From positions 558,001-622,000 of the forward strand of contig CBDDDL010000002.1 in the NCBI GenBank assembly GCA_965226645.1: a DNA stretch of 64,000 nt. The letters are read 5' to 3'. Source of the stretch: Poriferisodalis sp965226645 (GTDB lineage: Bacteria > Actinomycetota > Acidimicrobiia > Acidimicrobiales > Poriferisodalaceae). The translations under genes were made by a program, and so were the position numbers. This document shows, piece by piece, positions 34,437-42,373 of this stretch. Within the stretch, counting starts at the first letter, position 1, and every line of letters starts with the position of its first letter. A model generated the notes under the pieces. The model searched no databases, was not told the DNA's origin, and saw only the letters and a list, made by a program, of their open reading frames with translations.

Positions 34437-34640
34437 TTAGCTCGGCGGGTTGAGCGTGCCGTCGAAGCCGGAGTTGTGGGTGCCGTCGCACATGGGCTTC
34501 GAGGACGACATGCCACAGCGGCACAGCGCCACCACCGAGTCGCTGTCGGCGACGGTGTTGCCCTCGTGGTCGGTGACCGCGCAGGTTCCTTTGACCAAGA
34601 GCGGTCCGTTGTTCAATACCTGCACCGTGACGTCAGCCAT
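34437..34640 (-). CDS. CDGSH iron-sulfur domain protein
   Basis: 67 residues from ATG 34640 with GGGAG upstream. The 2Fe-2S motif is present in full: CRCGMSSSKPMCDGTH gives three Cys and one His ligands. The N-terminal half (VLNNGPLLVKGTCAVTDHEGN) matches the bacterial single-domain type. Function in bacteria is unclear; redox or iron-sulfur handling is likely. Its ATG overlaps the stop of the HelD-like gene by 8 bp, so it is probably translated by coupling to the helicase. Confidence 0.92.
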   Translation of the reverse strand: MADVTVQVLNNGPLLVKGTCAVTDHEGNTVADSDSVVALCRCGMSSSKPMCDGTHNSGFDGTLNPPS

Positions 34641-36873
34641 GTGAATCTCCCGAGACTCTCTCAGTTGGGGCGGTTGCGTCAGTGTTGCACGCGGCAGCGG
34701 CAGCGGCAGCACGGAGCGGATCGGGCAAGGATTGCGACCAGACCACCGCGACTCGCTTGGTCGCCCGGGTGAGCGCCACGTAGAGCGCTCGCAAGCCTTG
34801 CGGCTCCTCAGCGACGATGGCGCTGGGTTCGACGACCACCACACCATCAGTCTCGAGCCCCTTGCAGAGTCGCACTTGCGCAAGCGTGACGCGAGGGTGC
34901 AGCGCGCCGGTGGTGTTGCGGCTTTCAGCGGTCGCGCGGCCGAAATCCAATCCGGCCTCTGCGAATGCCGAGGTGAGTTCGTCGATGAGCCCTGACGGCG
35001 CGACGACGAGCAGGTTCCCGCCGCCGAGCGCTTCGATCTCTTCGCTGACGACTTCGGAGACGGCGGATGCGATGGCGTGGGAGTCTGCGGCCACGAATCG
35101 GGGCGGTGCGCCCTCGATGCGTACCGCTGCTGGCGGTGCGAGCTGCGGAGCGACTGCGGCCAGCACTCGATTCGCGAGTTTGAGGCTCGGCTGAGGAATC
35201 CGATAGCTGAGCGTCAACTCGGCCAGCCGGGGCGCCTCCGAGGCTGACGGAAGGTGGGCCAGCGTTTCGTGCCAGTCGGTCGGAGCGTGCGCAGACGTGG
35301 CCTGCGCGATGTCGCCGACCACGGTCATCGAGCCATTCAGAGATCGGCGGGCGATCATGCGCAACGCCATCGGCGACTGGTCCTGGCACTCGTCCACAAC
35401 GATGTGGCCATACGTGCGAATGCCAGTATCGCCCCGCCGTCGCCTCGAGCGAGCGCGCGGGCCGAGCTGTGCGTAGGCCTCATCGAGCAGCGGCACGTCC
35501 GCGTCGCTCCATTCGTAGCCGACCTCGCTGTCGCCGCGGGGCCGGTACAACGATTCCCACTCGGCTTCGGTGAGGATTCCCGAGGCCGCGGAGCGCAGCA
35601 GCGCTCGCGAGCTGTAGAGGTCGCGCAGCAGCTGTGCAGGCGTCAGCAGCGGCCACATGCGCTCAAGCGCAGTCATCACCTCAGGGTGGCGTGAGAAGCG
35701 CTCGCGCAGCTTTGCGGGGTCGGGACGACGCCGATGCGACACCGACATGGCCGCGTAGACCTCCTGCTCGACGTAGGCGCGCCCTGCGTTGTGGTGGCGG
35801 AAACGTCGGCGGGCCTCGGACACGATGGCGCGGGACTCGTCGACCCGCAGCGTCACGTAGCTCAGCCCGAAGTCCAGTCGCAGGTCGCGACGGAGCTTGC
35901 GCTGTCTGTCCGCGAGCGCGTTGGCGATGAACTGCGACATGCGGGCGTCGCCCTTGGTACGCGCTACCTCGGGCGCGTCGCTGAGGCGCACCCGGACCTC
36001 GGGGAACAGCTCGTTGAACAGGTCGGCGAGCACGAACAGGTGCACGCCGACCTCGCCGAGGCTGGGCAGGACACGCTCGACGTAGCGCAGGAACAGCCGG
36101 TTCGGGCCGACGACCAGCACGCCCTGGCCCGCCAGCGGGAACCGGTACGTGTACAGCAGGTACGCGGCTCGGTGCAGCGCCACAATCGTCTTGCCGGTGC
36201 CCGGCCCGCCTTGACACACGAGGATGCCCTTGCGAGGGCTGCGGATGATCTCGTCCTGCTCTGCCTGAATCGTGGCGACGACCTGCTTCAGCTGACCGTC
36301 GCGGTGCTCTTCGAGCGCTGCATACAGCGCGCCGTGGGCGGTCAGCCCGTTGTGGCCCGAACCTTGCGGGCCCGCAGCGTCGTCGAACGCGTCGAGATCG
36401 AACACTTCGTCTTCGAGGTCCGCAAGCTCGCGACCTCGACACACGAAGTGGCGACGTCGCAGGAGCCCGAGCGGGTCGCCGCCAGTCGCGCGAAAGAACG
36501 GTTCGGCGACGGGCGCACGCCAGTCGACCACAACAGGTTCTTGACGCTCGTCGGCGACTGCCACCCGACCGATGTAGAAGGTCTCGTTCGGTGCGGTCGA
36601 GGTGCGCTGCTGTGCCGGTTCGTCCGCCGCGGTTGCCTTCGACAGCCGATCGATGCGTCCGAACACCAAAGAGGACGAGCCCAGTTCGAGCTGGCTGAGT
36701 CGCCCGACCACCGTCTCCTCGATGACATCTCGTTCGAACCGCGCCTGTGTGGTGCCGCCGCGTCCTACCTCGACCATGTCGCGTAGGCGTGTCGCGCGCT
36801 GCCGCGACGCTTCCAACAGCTCGTACGCCCGATCAATATGGGCCTGTTCTGCGGAGATTTCGGGATGGCTCAC
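34633..36873 (-). CDS. HelD-like UvrD/Rep-family helicase
   Basis: 746 residues from GTG 36873. The N-terminal ~75 residues form the antiparallel coiled arm typical of HelD (RAYELLEASRQRATRLRDMVE ... GRLSQLELGSSSLVFGRID). Then VVVDWRAPVAEPFF, Walker A GGPGTGKT at 222-229, Walker B HIVVDECQDQSPMALRM and late SF1 motifs TLSYRIPQ and ALYVALTRATKRVAVVW. HelD proteins bind RNA polymerase and free it from stalled complexes or from rifamycins in some actinobacteria. A long upstream extension to 37146 runs into lnt and is not used. It overlaps the CDGSH gene by 8 bp. Confidence 0.9.
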   Translation of the reverse strand: MSHPEISAEQAHIDRAYELLEASRQRATRLRDMVEVGRGGTTQARFERDVIEETVVGRLSQLELGSSSLVFGRIDRLSKATAADEPAQQRTSTAPNETFYIGRVAVADERQEPVVVDWRAPVAEPFFRATGGDPLGLLRRRHFVCRGRELADLEDEVFDLDAFDDAAGPQGSGHNGLTAHGALYAALEEHRDGQLKQVVATIQAEQDEIIRSPRKGILVCQGGPGTGKTIVALHRAAYLLYTYRFPLAGQGVLVVGPNRLFLRYVERVLPSLGEVGVHLFVLADLFNELFPEVRVRLSDAPEVARTKGDARMSQFIANALADRQRKLRRDLRLDFGLSYVTLRVDESRAIVSEARRRFRHHNAGRAYVEQEVYAAMSVSHRRRPDPAKLRERFSRHPEVMTALERMWPLLTPAQLLRDLYSSRALLRSAASGILTEAEWESLYRPRGDSEVGYEWSDADVPLLDEAYAQLGPRARSRRRRGDTGIRTYGHIVVDECQDQSPMALRMIARRSLNGSMTVVGDIAQATSAHAPTDWHETLAHLPSASEAPRLAELTLSYRIPQPSLKLANRVLAAVAPQLAPPAAVRIEGAPPRFVAADSHAIASAVSEVVSEEIEALGGGNLLVVAPSGLIDELTSAFAEAGLDFGRATAESRNTTGALHPRVTLAQVRLCKGLETDGVVVVEPSAIVAEEPQGLRALYVALTRATKRVAVVWSQSLPDPLRAAAAAAACNTDATAPTERVSGDSHG

Positions 36874-36929
36874 GCTGTGTCTTGAACCTGCCTCACAGGA
36901 ATCATCCGTCAAAAAATGACCTACTAAGG

Positions 36930-38384
36930 CTAGTTGTCGCCAAAGCGGAGACCGCGCCACCCCAGGACTGTCGCGGCGAGGATTGCGAGCGGCCACATGC
37001 CCAGCGCGACGGCTGGCGTGGTGCCCGAACGCAGCTCCACCGGAGCCACCAGCACCACCGGTTCGCGTAGCTCGCTGCGCTGGGCGACGGTGCCGTCGGG
37101 CGTCACGATGGCGCTGTATCCCGTGGTCGAGGCTTGCAGGACCCATCTGCCGGTTTCCACCGCCCGGAGGCGGGCGCTTGCCAGCGACTGAGAGGGCACC
37201 ACCGACGTGCTGTAGGACGACGCGAGCGTGGGATTGACCACGATGCGACCGCCGGCTCGCACGCCGTCTCGGACCAGGTCGCTGTAATACACCTCGTACG
37301 ACGTGACGGCCGCGATGTCGCCCACTGAGGTCTCCAGCAGGCCTGGTCCGGCACCTTCAATTGCCTCCCGGGAAATCAGCGACAGATCGGCGAACCGCTC
37401 GACCACACTGCGCAGCGGCACGTACTCGCCGAAGGGCACCAGGTGGGCTTTGTCGTACCTGCCCGACAGTCCAGAGTCGGGATCGATGGCGACGGTGGCG
37501 TTGCGGAAGCGCAGGCCGTTGAGGGTCCGCTCGTAGAAGTTGGCCACGAGCACCAGATCGCGCTCTGCGGCCAGCACCTCCAGCTCAGCGAGGCGGCTCG
37601 AGGCTTCGAGGGGTCTGTCGCTGGAGGTGCTGCTCTCGCTCCACAGCATCAGATCTGCGGTGCCCTCCCAGGCAGCCGTTGTCTCCAGGTGCCGAAGCCG
37701 CACGCTGCGCTGAGGCGTGTCGACGTTCGTGCCCAATTCGCCGCCGGCCTGCACGACCGCCGCAGTGATGGTGGCATCGACGGTCGTTGCGGGCCAAGCC
37801 AGCGCCGCGATGGGCAAGCCGATCGCAGCCACTGCGGGCCACGACACCGCGCGCCACTCGCGAGCGCACAACCGCTCCACGATGACCGCCCCGACGCCCA
37901 CGAGGGCAATCACTCCCAGCGGGCCTGCGAGGACCGCCACCCCCAGCCATGGCCCGTCGACCTGTCCCAGCGCGAGGTTGGACATGGGCACGCCGCCGAA
38001 CGGCACGCTCCAGCGCACGGCCTCGCCCAGCACCAGCCCTGCGGGGACGCCGACCGCACGCCAGACGCCGCCTGCTGGTATGAGCGACAACGGCAACGCC
38101 ATGATGAGTGTCTCGACCGGCACGGCTGCAATCCAGCCCGGCACGGTCAGCTCGGTCATCCAAAACAACCCGAGCACGTAGGCGCCCAGCCAGAAGGCAC
38201 CCCCAACTTCGAGCCGATCCCGCCAGCGGGACGCGCCGCGGTTACAGAAGCGGAGCCACAACCCGAGGCCGATCGGACCGAGCGGCCACAGCCCCCACGG
38301 CGGCAGCGACGCCATGGTGAGCGCCCCGAGCACAAGCGCGAGGCCGTCGCGCAGCAGCCGACCCGACACGGCTGGCCGGCTCAC
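36930..38384 (-). CDS. lnt: Apolipoprotein N-acyltransferase-like protein, catalytic Cys replaced by Ser
   Basis: 484 residues from GTG 38384, which overlaps the hemY stop by 4 bp (GTGA). The N-terminal ~200 residues hold about six membrane helices; the rest is a nitrilase domain. Of the Lnt triad, Glu is E250 (LMLWSESSTS) and Lys is K312 (RYDKAHLVPFGEYVP). The position of the nucleophilic Cys, normally in a CYE or CWE block, is S362 in VTSYEVYYSD (codon 37299-37301). Spacing E-K-S (62, 50) matches the E. coli enzyme (68, 52). The protein may use Ser, have another acyl acceptor, or be inactive as an acyltransferase. The last helix is at the C-terminus. Confidence 0.88.
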   Translation of the reverse strand: MSRPAVSGRLLRDGLALVLGALTMASLPPWGLWPLGPIGLGLWLRFCNRGASRWRDRLEVGGAFWLGAYVLGLFWMTELTVPGWIAAVPVETLIMALPLSLIPAGGVWRAVGVPAGLVLGEAVRWSVPFGGVPMSNLALGQVDGPWLGVAVLAGPLGVIALVGVGAVIVERLCAREWRAVSWPAVAAIGLPIAALAWPATTVDATITAAVVQAGGELGTNVDTPQRSVRLRHLETTAAWEGTADLMLWSESSTSSDRPLEASSRLAELEVLAAERDLVLVANFYERTLNGLRFRNATVAIDPDSGLSGRYDKAHLVPFGEYVPLRSVVERFADLSLISREAIEGAGPGLLETSVGDIAAVTSYEVYYSDLVRDGVRAGGRIVVNPTLASSYSTSVVPSQSLASARLRAVETGRWVLQASTTGYSAIVTPDGTVAQRSELREPVVLVAPVELRSGTTPAVALGMWPLAILAATVLGWRGLRFGDN

Positions 38385-40108
38385 GGCGAGGCGACGGGCC
38401 GGCCCGAGCCGAGGTGGCGCACCACTGCTGCTGCGGCTTCGTTGCCTTGCCGGATGCATGCGGGGATGCCAAGTCCCCGGTAGGCCGCACCGGTCACGAA
38501 CACACCGGGGAGTTCGCGGGCGAGTTCGCTCTCGATGAAATCGACGAGATGTCCGTGACCCGGCACGTACTGGGGCAGCGACCGCTCCCAGCGTGAGACG
38601 CGCCACAACGTGATTGCCGCGGGGTCGCGCAGCCCTCGCAGGGGCGCCAAGCCAGACAGCTCCCCCACCACGGTGTTCAGCAATTCAGTGTCGTCGAGGC
38701 GCGTATGGCGGTCGTCGTCATACCGGCCGACCGAGACACGCAAGATGGCGTTCGGGATGCCCCCGTTGCCCCCATTGCCGGCGTCGCTGTTGCCGGCGTC
38801 GCTGTTGCCGGCGTCGCTGTTGCCGGCGTCGCTGTTGCCGGCGTCGCTGTTGCCGCCGCCGCTGTTGCCGGCGTCGCTGTTGCCGCCGCCGCTGTTGCCG
38901 CCGCCGCTGTTGCCGCCGCCGCTGTTGCCGGCGTCGCTGTTGCCGGCGTCGCTGTTGCCGCCGCCGGACCACTTCGGCCACTTCGCCGACGCGTAGCTGC
39001 ACGCCGTCGTCAGCCAGCCGGTGTCTCGGGTGACCAGGAAGCCGGCCTCGGCCGGCGCTTCGATGGCATCGGGGCGCACGCTGAGCGTCAACACGGCAAC
39101 CGACGCGTAACCGATGCGCGCGAGCGCAGCGGCAGCGTTGGGCGCGCCCGGCAGCATCTGGGCCGCCGCGTGGGCGGGTGCAGCGACGATGACTGCGTCT
39201 GCGGCGAGCACCTCGGACCCGGTGTCCACAGCGAACCGTGTTCCGGGGCGCCGGATTGCTTCCACCGGAGTGCCCAGCCGCAAGATGCATCCGTCAAGCC
39301 GCTGCAATAGCGCTTCGACCAGCCGACCCATCCCGCCTTCGAAGCTGCCGAAGATCGGTGCCGGACTGGACTTGCCCAAAGCACCTGGGACGGGGGCCGG
39401 TTGCATCGCGCGCAGTCCCCGCATGAGCGAGCGGCTGCGTCCGAGCGCTTCGATCAGGATCGGCGCCGACATTGTTGCGTCCAGCCGGTTGATGTCCCCC
39501 GCGCTGATGCTGCCGAGCAGCGGGTCGACCACCTGGGACGACACCGCCGCTCCCAGCCGAGAGCGCACGATGTCGCCCACGCTGGCGGACTTGAGCCGTA
39601 AGCGCCAGGTGGCGCGCACGCCCTCTGTCACCCTGTCGAACCCGTCCGGACCCAATCGGCGAGCGGTGAACCTGCGCGGCAGCACATAGTCGGCTGCGGC
39701 GCGCAGCGTGCCCGTAAGGCCCAATAGCGGGGAACGCAGCAGAGGTCCGAGCCGGGTCGGCACCCCGCCCACCAGTCCGTCGGGAAGGGACGTGAGCTGC
39801 GGACCGTCGGGGCCGCCGTGAACGACCGAGGCACCGCCGATCGATGGCGAGATGCGCTCGGCCGAGATTCCCAGCTCGTCGCAGAGCTCGATCGCCCAGG
39901 GCACCCGCAGCAGGAATGCATCGGCGCCCTCGTCGACCGGCACGCCTTCGAAGGGAGTGGTGTGGATCTTGCCGCCTAGGCGCTCGGCGCTGTCGATCAG
40001 CACCACCCTGGGCACTTCGGTGCCGGTGTCAGCGGGATGCAGCAGGCGGTACGCAGCAGTCAGCCCGGTGATGCCGCCGCCGACCACGACGACTCGCCTA
40101 GGTGCCAT
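38381..40108 (-). CDS. hemY: Protoporphyrinogen/coproporphyrinogen oxidase with repeat insert
   Basis: A 575-residue FAD enzyme. The dinucleotide fold is VVVVGGGITGLTAAYRL at the start, with RLGGKIHTTPFEGVPVDEGADAFL next and FVTGAAYRGLGIPACIRQGNEAA at the C-terminus, the FAD-closing block. In actinobacteria this enzyme oxidises coproporphyrinogen III before HemQ acts; hemQ is at 54450. Family members are ~450-480 residues; the surplus is a Gly/Asn/Ser/Asp/Ala insert of twelve 5-residue units (GNSDA or GNSGG) in the middle of the substrate-binding half. hemE lies 50 bp upstream and lnt overlaps downstream. Confidence 0.94.
   Translation of the reverse strand: MAPRRVVVVGGGITGLTAAYRLLHPADTGTEVPRVVLIDSAERLGGKIHTTPFEGVPVDEGADAFLLRVPWAIELCDELGISAERISPSIGGASVVHGGPDGPQLTSLPDGLVGGVPTRLGPLLRSPLLGLTGTLRAAADYVLPRRFTARRLGPDGFDRVTEGVRATWRLRLKSASVGDIVRSRLGAAVSSQVVDPLLGSISAGDINRLDATMSAPILIEALGRSRSLMRGLRAMQPAPVPGALGKSSPAPIFGSFEGGMGRLVEALLQRLDGCILRLGTPVEAIRRPGTRFAVDTGSEVLAADAVIVAAPAHAAAQMLPGAPNAAAALARIGYASVAVLTLSVRPDAIEAPAEAGFLVTRDTGWLTTACSYASAKWPKWSGGGNSDAGNSDAGNSGGGNSGGGNSGGGNSDAGNSGGGNSDAGNSDAGNSDAGNSDAGNSDAGNGGNGGIPNAILRVSVGRYDDDRHTRLDDTELLNTVVGELSGLAPLRGLRDPAAITLWRVSRWERSLPQYVPGHGHLVDFIESELARELPGVFVTGAAYRGLGIPACIRQGNEAAAAVVRHLGSGRPVASP
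38774..38953. repeat. 15-bp x 12 minisatellite inside hemY
   Basis: Twelve head-to-tail 15-bp units, mostly GTTGCCGGCGTCGCT or GTTGCCGCCGCCGCT, with a partial thirteenth. The frame is kept because the unit is five codons. The two unit types are interspersed, which suggests repeated slippage or recombination. It is not CRISPR: no spacers, and it is read through by the gene. Confidence 0.95.
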
Positions 40109-40158
40109 AACTACAGGTCACCATGACTACTGGGTGCCATGACGAGGGCCCCGCTCGC

Positions 40159-41295
40159 TCACTCATGCTGGCTTGCGTGCGCCGGCTGGTACGCATGCAC
40201 ATGGTCGCTCAGGCGCTCCAGCACAGATGGGTCGGTCTCGGGCAGCACGCCGTGTCCCAGGTTGAAGATGTACCCGGGCGCCTCGGTGCCCTCGGCCAGG
40301 ATGCGGTCGGCCGCGGCACGAACGGCCGGCCAGCCGGCCAGGCACAGCACCGGATCCAGGTTGCCCTGCAGCGCCACGCCAGGCCCTACCCGCTGGCGTG
40401 CGGTACCCAGCGGTACCCGCCAGTCCACCCCCACCACATCGGCGCCCACCTGGGCCATCTGGTCAAGCAGTTCACCGGTGCCGACACCGAAGTGCGCTCG
40501 TGGCACACCGAGGTCGGCCAGATCGTCGAACACACGCTTGCTGTGCGGCGCCACGAACGCGGCGTAGTCGGCGGGCGACAGCGTTCCCGCCCAGGAATCG
40601 AACAGCTGCACCGCGCTGGCACCAGCGAGCACCTGTGATCGCATGGAGGCCACCGCGATGGAGGCGAGGCGTTCCATCAGGTCGTGCCACAGCGTCGGGT
40701 CAGTGTGCATGAGTGCCTTGGTCAGGGCGTGCTGGCGGGAAGGACGACCTTCGACCAGATAGCTCGCCACCGTGAACGGCGCCCCAGCGAAGCCAATGAG
40801 CGGCACGTCGAGCTTCGCTGACAGCAGCCGCACCGTCTCGAGCACATGCGGGGTGTGTGCTTCGGGATCGAGCTCTGGCAGACGGTCGAGATCGGCACGG
40901 CTGCGCAGCGGTTCGGCGGCCACGGGACCCACACCGGGCACCACGTCGATCCCGAAACCGACCGCGGCGGCGGGCACCACGATGTCGGAGAACAGCACCG
41001 CCGCATCGACGCCGTAACGGCGCACCGGCTGCAGCGTGATCTCGGCCGCGGTGGCCGGGTCGGCGATGGCGTCGAGGATGCTTCCCTCACCACGCAACGC
41101 CCGGTATTCGGGCAACGAGCGGCCAGCCTGCCGCTGAAACCACACCGGCACGCGCTCAGTCGGCTGGCAGCGGGCCGCCTGGAGGTACACGCTGTCGCTC
41201 AGCCGGTGAATGGGATGGTCAGCGGGCAGCCGACCAGCGAACAATGCGGACGGCGCTTGCGCTGGCGCATCAGGAGTTTCAGCAGTGTCTGCCAT
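40159..41295 (-). CDS. hemE: Uroporphyrinogen decarboxylase
   Basis: 378 residues from ATG 41295 (MADTAETPDAPAQ). Signature blocks are VPVWFQRQAGRSLPEYR, with the active-site Arg/Gln in the first conserved region, LFSDIVVPAAAVG with the catalytic Asp, GFAGAPFTVASYLVEG, and FNLGHGVLPETDPSVLERL near the end. It makes coproporphyrinogen III, the substrate of the adjacent HemY in the coproporphyrin-dependent pathway. The gene is 50 bp upstream of hemY on the same strand. Confidence 0.96.
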   Translation of the reverse strand: MADTAETPDAPAQAPSALFAGRLPADHPIHRLSDSVYLQAARCQPTERVPVWFQRQAGRSLPEYRALRGEGSILDAIADPATAAEITLQPVRRYGVDAAVLFSDIVVPAAAVGFGIDVVPGVGPVAAEPLRSRADLDRLPELDPEAHTPHVLETVRLLSAKLDVPLIGFAGAPFTVASYLVEGRPSRQHALTKALMHTDPTLWHDLMERLASIAVASMRSQVLAGASAVQLFDSWAGTLSPADYAAFVAPHSKRVFDDLADLGVPRAHFGVGTGELLDQMAQVGADVVGVDWRVPLGTARQRVGPGVALQGNLDPVLCLAGWPAVRAAADRILAEGTEAPGYIFNLGHGVLPETDPSVLERLSDHVHAYQPAHASQHE

Positions 41296-41371
41296 GCGTT
41301 GCGAACGGTACCGGCGCGAGCCGAACTCACAAGTCTCGAAGGTCAGCAACTCGCCAGGTCACGCCGCTGTG

Positions 41372-41725
41372 TTATGCGAGGCTGACTGGCTCGCCACGGC
41401 CCGCCCGCCGGGCCATGTCGCGCAGCTCCTCAGGAGTGCAGGAATCCTGCCGATCCGCCTGATCGGGCAGCGGCGAGGGCGAAGCGGACTCAAGGGCCGC
41501 CAGCTTGTCCATGACCTCCCCGAGACCGGCAGAGCCGAGGAGTCCTTCGAGCAACGCTGTTGACATTCCGGCCTCATTCCAGTCGATGCAGGAGACATCG
41601 AATCCGGCAACGTCGACGAGCACCCGGAACACGTCGCGCTGGACGGATTCTGACTGGAAGTCATTGACTGCCGCTGCGATCTCCGGCATGACCTCCAGCA
41701 AAGCACTGAGCTGTGTGTCGCTCAC
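41372..41725 (-). CDS. Hypothetical small acidic protein
   Basis: 117 residues from GTG 41725. I do not recognise the family. It is helical-looking, starting SDTQLSALLEVMPEIAAAVNDF, with DVFRVLVDVAGFDVSCIDWNEAGM in the middle and a polar Pro/Ser linker before TPEELRDMARRAGRGEP. No membrane segment. The start region (33 bp spanning the GTG) is repeated twice more upstream. It lies 76 bp before hemE on the same strand but need not be functionally linked. Confidence 0.55.
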   Translation of the reverse strand: MSDTQLSALLEVMPEIAAAVNDFQSESVQRDVFRVLVDVAGFDVSCIDWNEAGMSTALLEGLLGSAGLGEVMDKLAALESASPSPLPDQADRQDSCTPEELRDMARRAGRGEPVSLA

Positions 41726-41901
41726 CGTCCGGTTCTCCTAGCGGTGGGCACCATTGCGGTCAACCTTGTTGTACCCGTCGCGGTTGGGCAGATAGGGGAA
41801 CCAAAGCACTGAGCTGTGTGTCGCTCACCGTCCGGTGCGCCAAAAGCACTGAGCTGTGTGTCGCTCACCGTCCGGCTAGGTGGGCACCATTGCGGTCAAC
41901 C
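41699..41901. repeat. Triplicated gene-start repeats (33 bp) with paired 23-bp repeats
   Basis: A 33-bp core covering the first codons and start of the gene at 41725 occurs at 41700-41732, 41803-41835 and 41843-41875. A 23-bp block (GGTGGGCACCATTGCGGTCAACC) follows the first and third cores at 41743-41765 and 41879-41901. The pattern fits repeated copying of a ~60-70 bp unit followed by small deletions. The stretch 41726-41902 holds no gene besides these. Confidence 0.9.
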
Positions 41902-41902
41902 G

Positions 41903-42025
41903 TCACCTTGCAGGGTACTCGCGTGATCGGTATGCACTGCTCGGCAGGCACCGGGCCGACGGGCACAAGCGCCGCAGAGTCTTGATCAGGTCCCTACGGC
42001 CGACGGGCCCGAGCCGCTGGCTCAT
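41903..42025 (-). pseudogene. Truncated HicA-like toxin remnant
   Basis: The ATG at 42025 overlaps the HicB-like stop by 4 bp (ATGA). The first 20 codons (MSQRLGPVGRRDLIKTLRRL) match the usual HicA start, where the pattern is SG+ELIKALERLG. After that the sequence lacks the GSH block and stops at 41903 after 40 codons, running into the repeat patch. It seems to be a HicA gene broken by frameshift and by the duplications at 41.7-41.9 kb. Too short for automatic ORF finders. Confidence 0.55.
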
Positions 42026-42246
42026 CGGGTGGCGTAGAGGCTCACCCCGTCAATGCTGGGAACGTCGTCGTCACCGTGCTCAATCTTGAGGGCAGCCCAG
42101 TCGATGAGCACTTCCAGCAATTCTGTCCTCGCCGCTCGTGTATCAGCGCCCTGAGCCCAGACGCCATCGAGGCCAGCGACGGTCGTTACGACTCCAACCG
42201 GGTCATCGATTTCTCGCAAGCTGGCGTGCTTGGCGGCGGCACGCAT
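42022..42246 (-). CDS. HicB-like antitoxin-type protein
   Basis: About 74 residues from ATG 42246 (MRAAAKHASLREIDDPVGVV). The core GLDGVWAQGADTRAARTELLEVLIDWAALKI followed by DDDVPSIDGVSL is the HicB partial RNase H-like fold (PGLPGVWAQGxTxEEAxxNLxEALEGW, then IPxIDG). The usual N-terminal strand is present but divergent. It overlaps the HicA-like remnant downstream. With the toxin broken, it may be a leftover. An ORF extension to 42357 is antisense to the next gene's leader and has no support. Confidence 0.6.
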   Translation of the reverse strand: MRAAAKHASLREIDDPVGVVTTVAGLDGVWAQGADTRAARTELLEVLIDWAALKIEHGDDDVPSIDGVSLYATR

Positions 42247-42373
42247 CGGCACTGGCAGGATCGGCCAAAGCAGGTTGCCCAGTAGCCTCACGCAACCCTG
42301 ACGAACTCGCCAGCCTGTTCCTGCTTTGCCGGGTTGTCGCTTGCCGGGTTCCCGCACTCAGACGGAGGCTGCG

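Noticed and set aside
38774..38953. CRISPR-like array of short repeats
   Set aside because: Units are 15 bp head to tail without spacers and are translated in frame as part of HemY.
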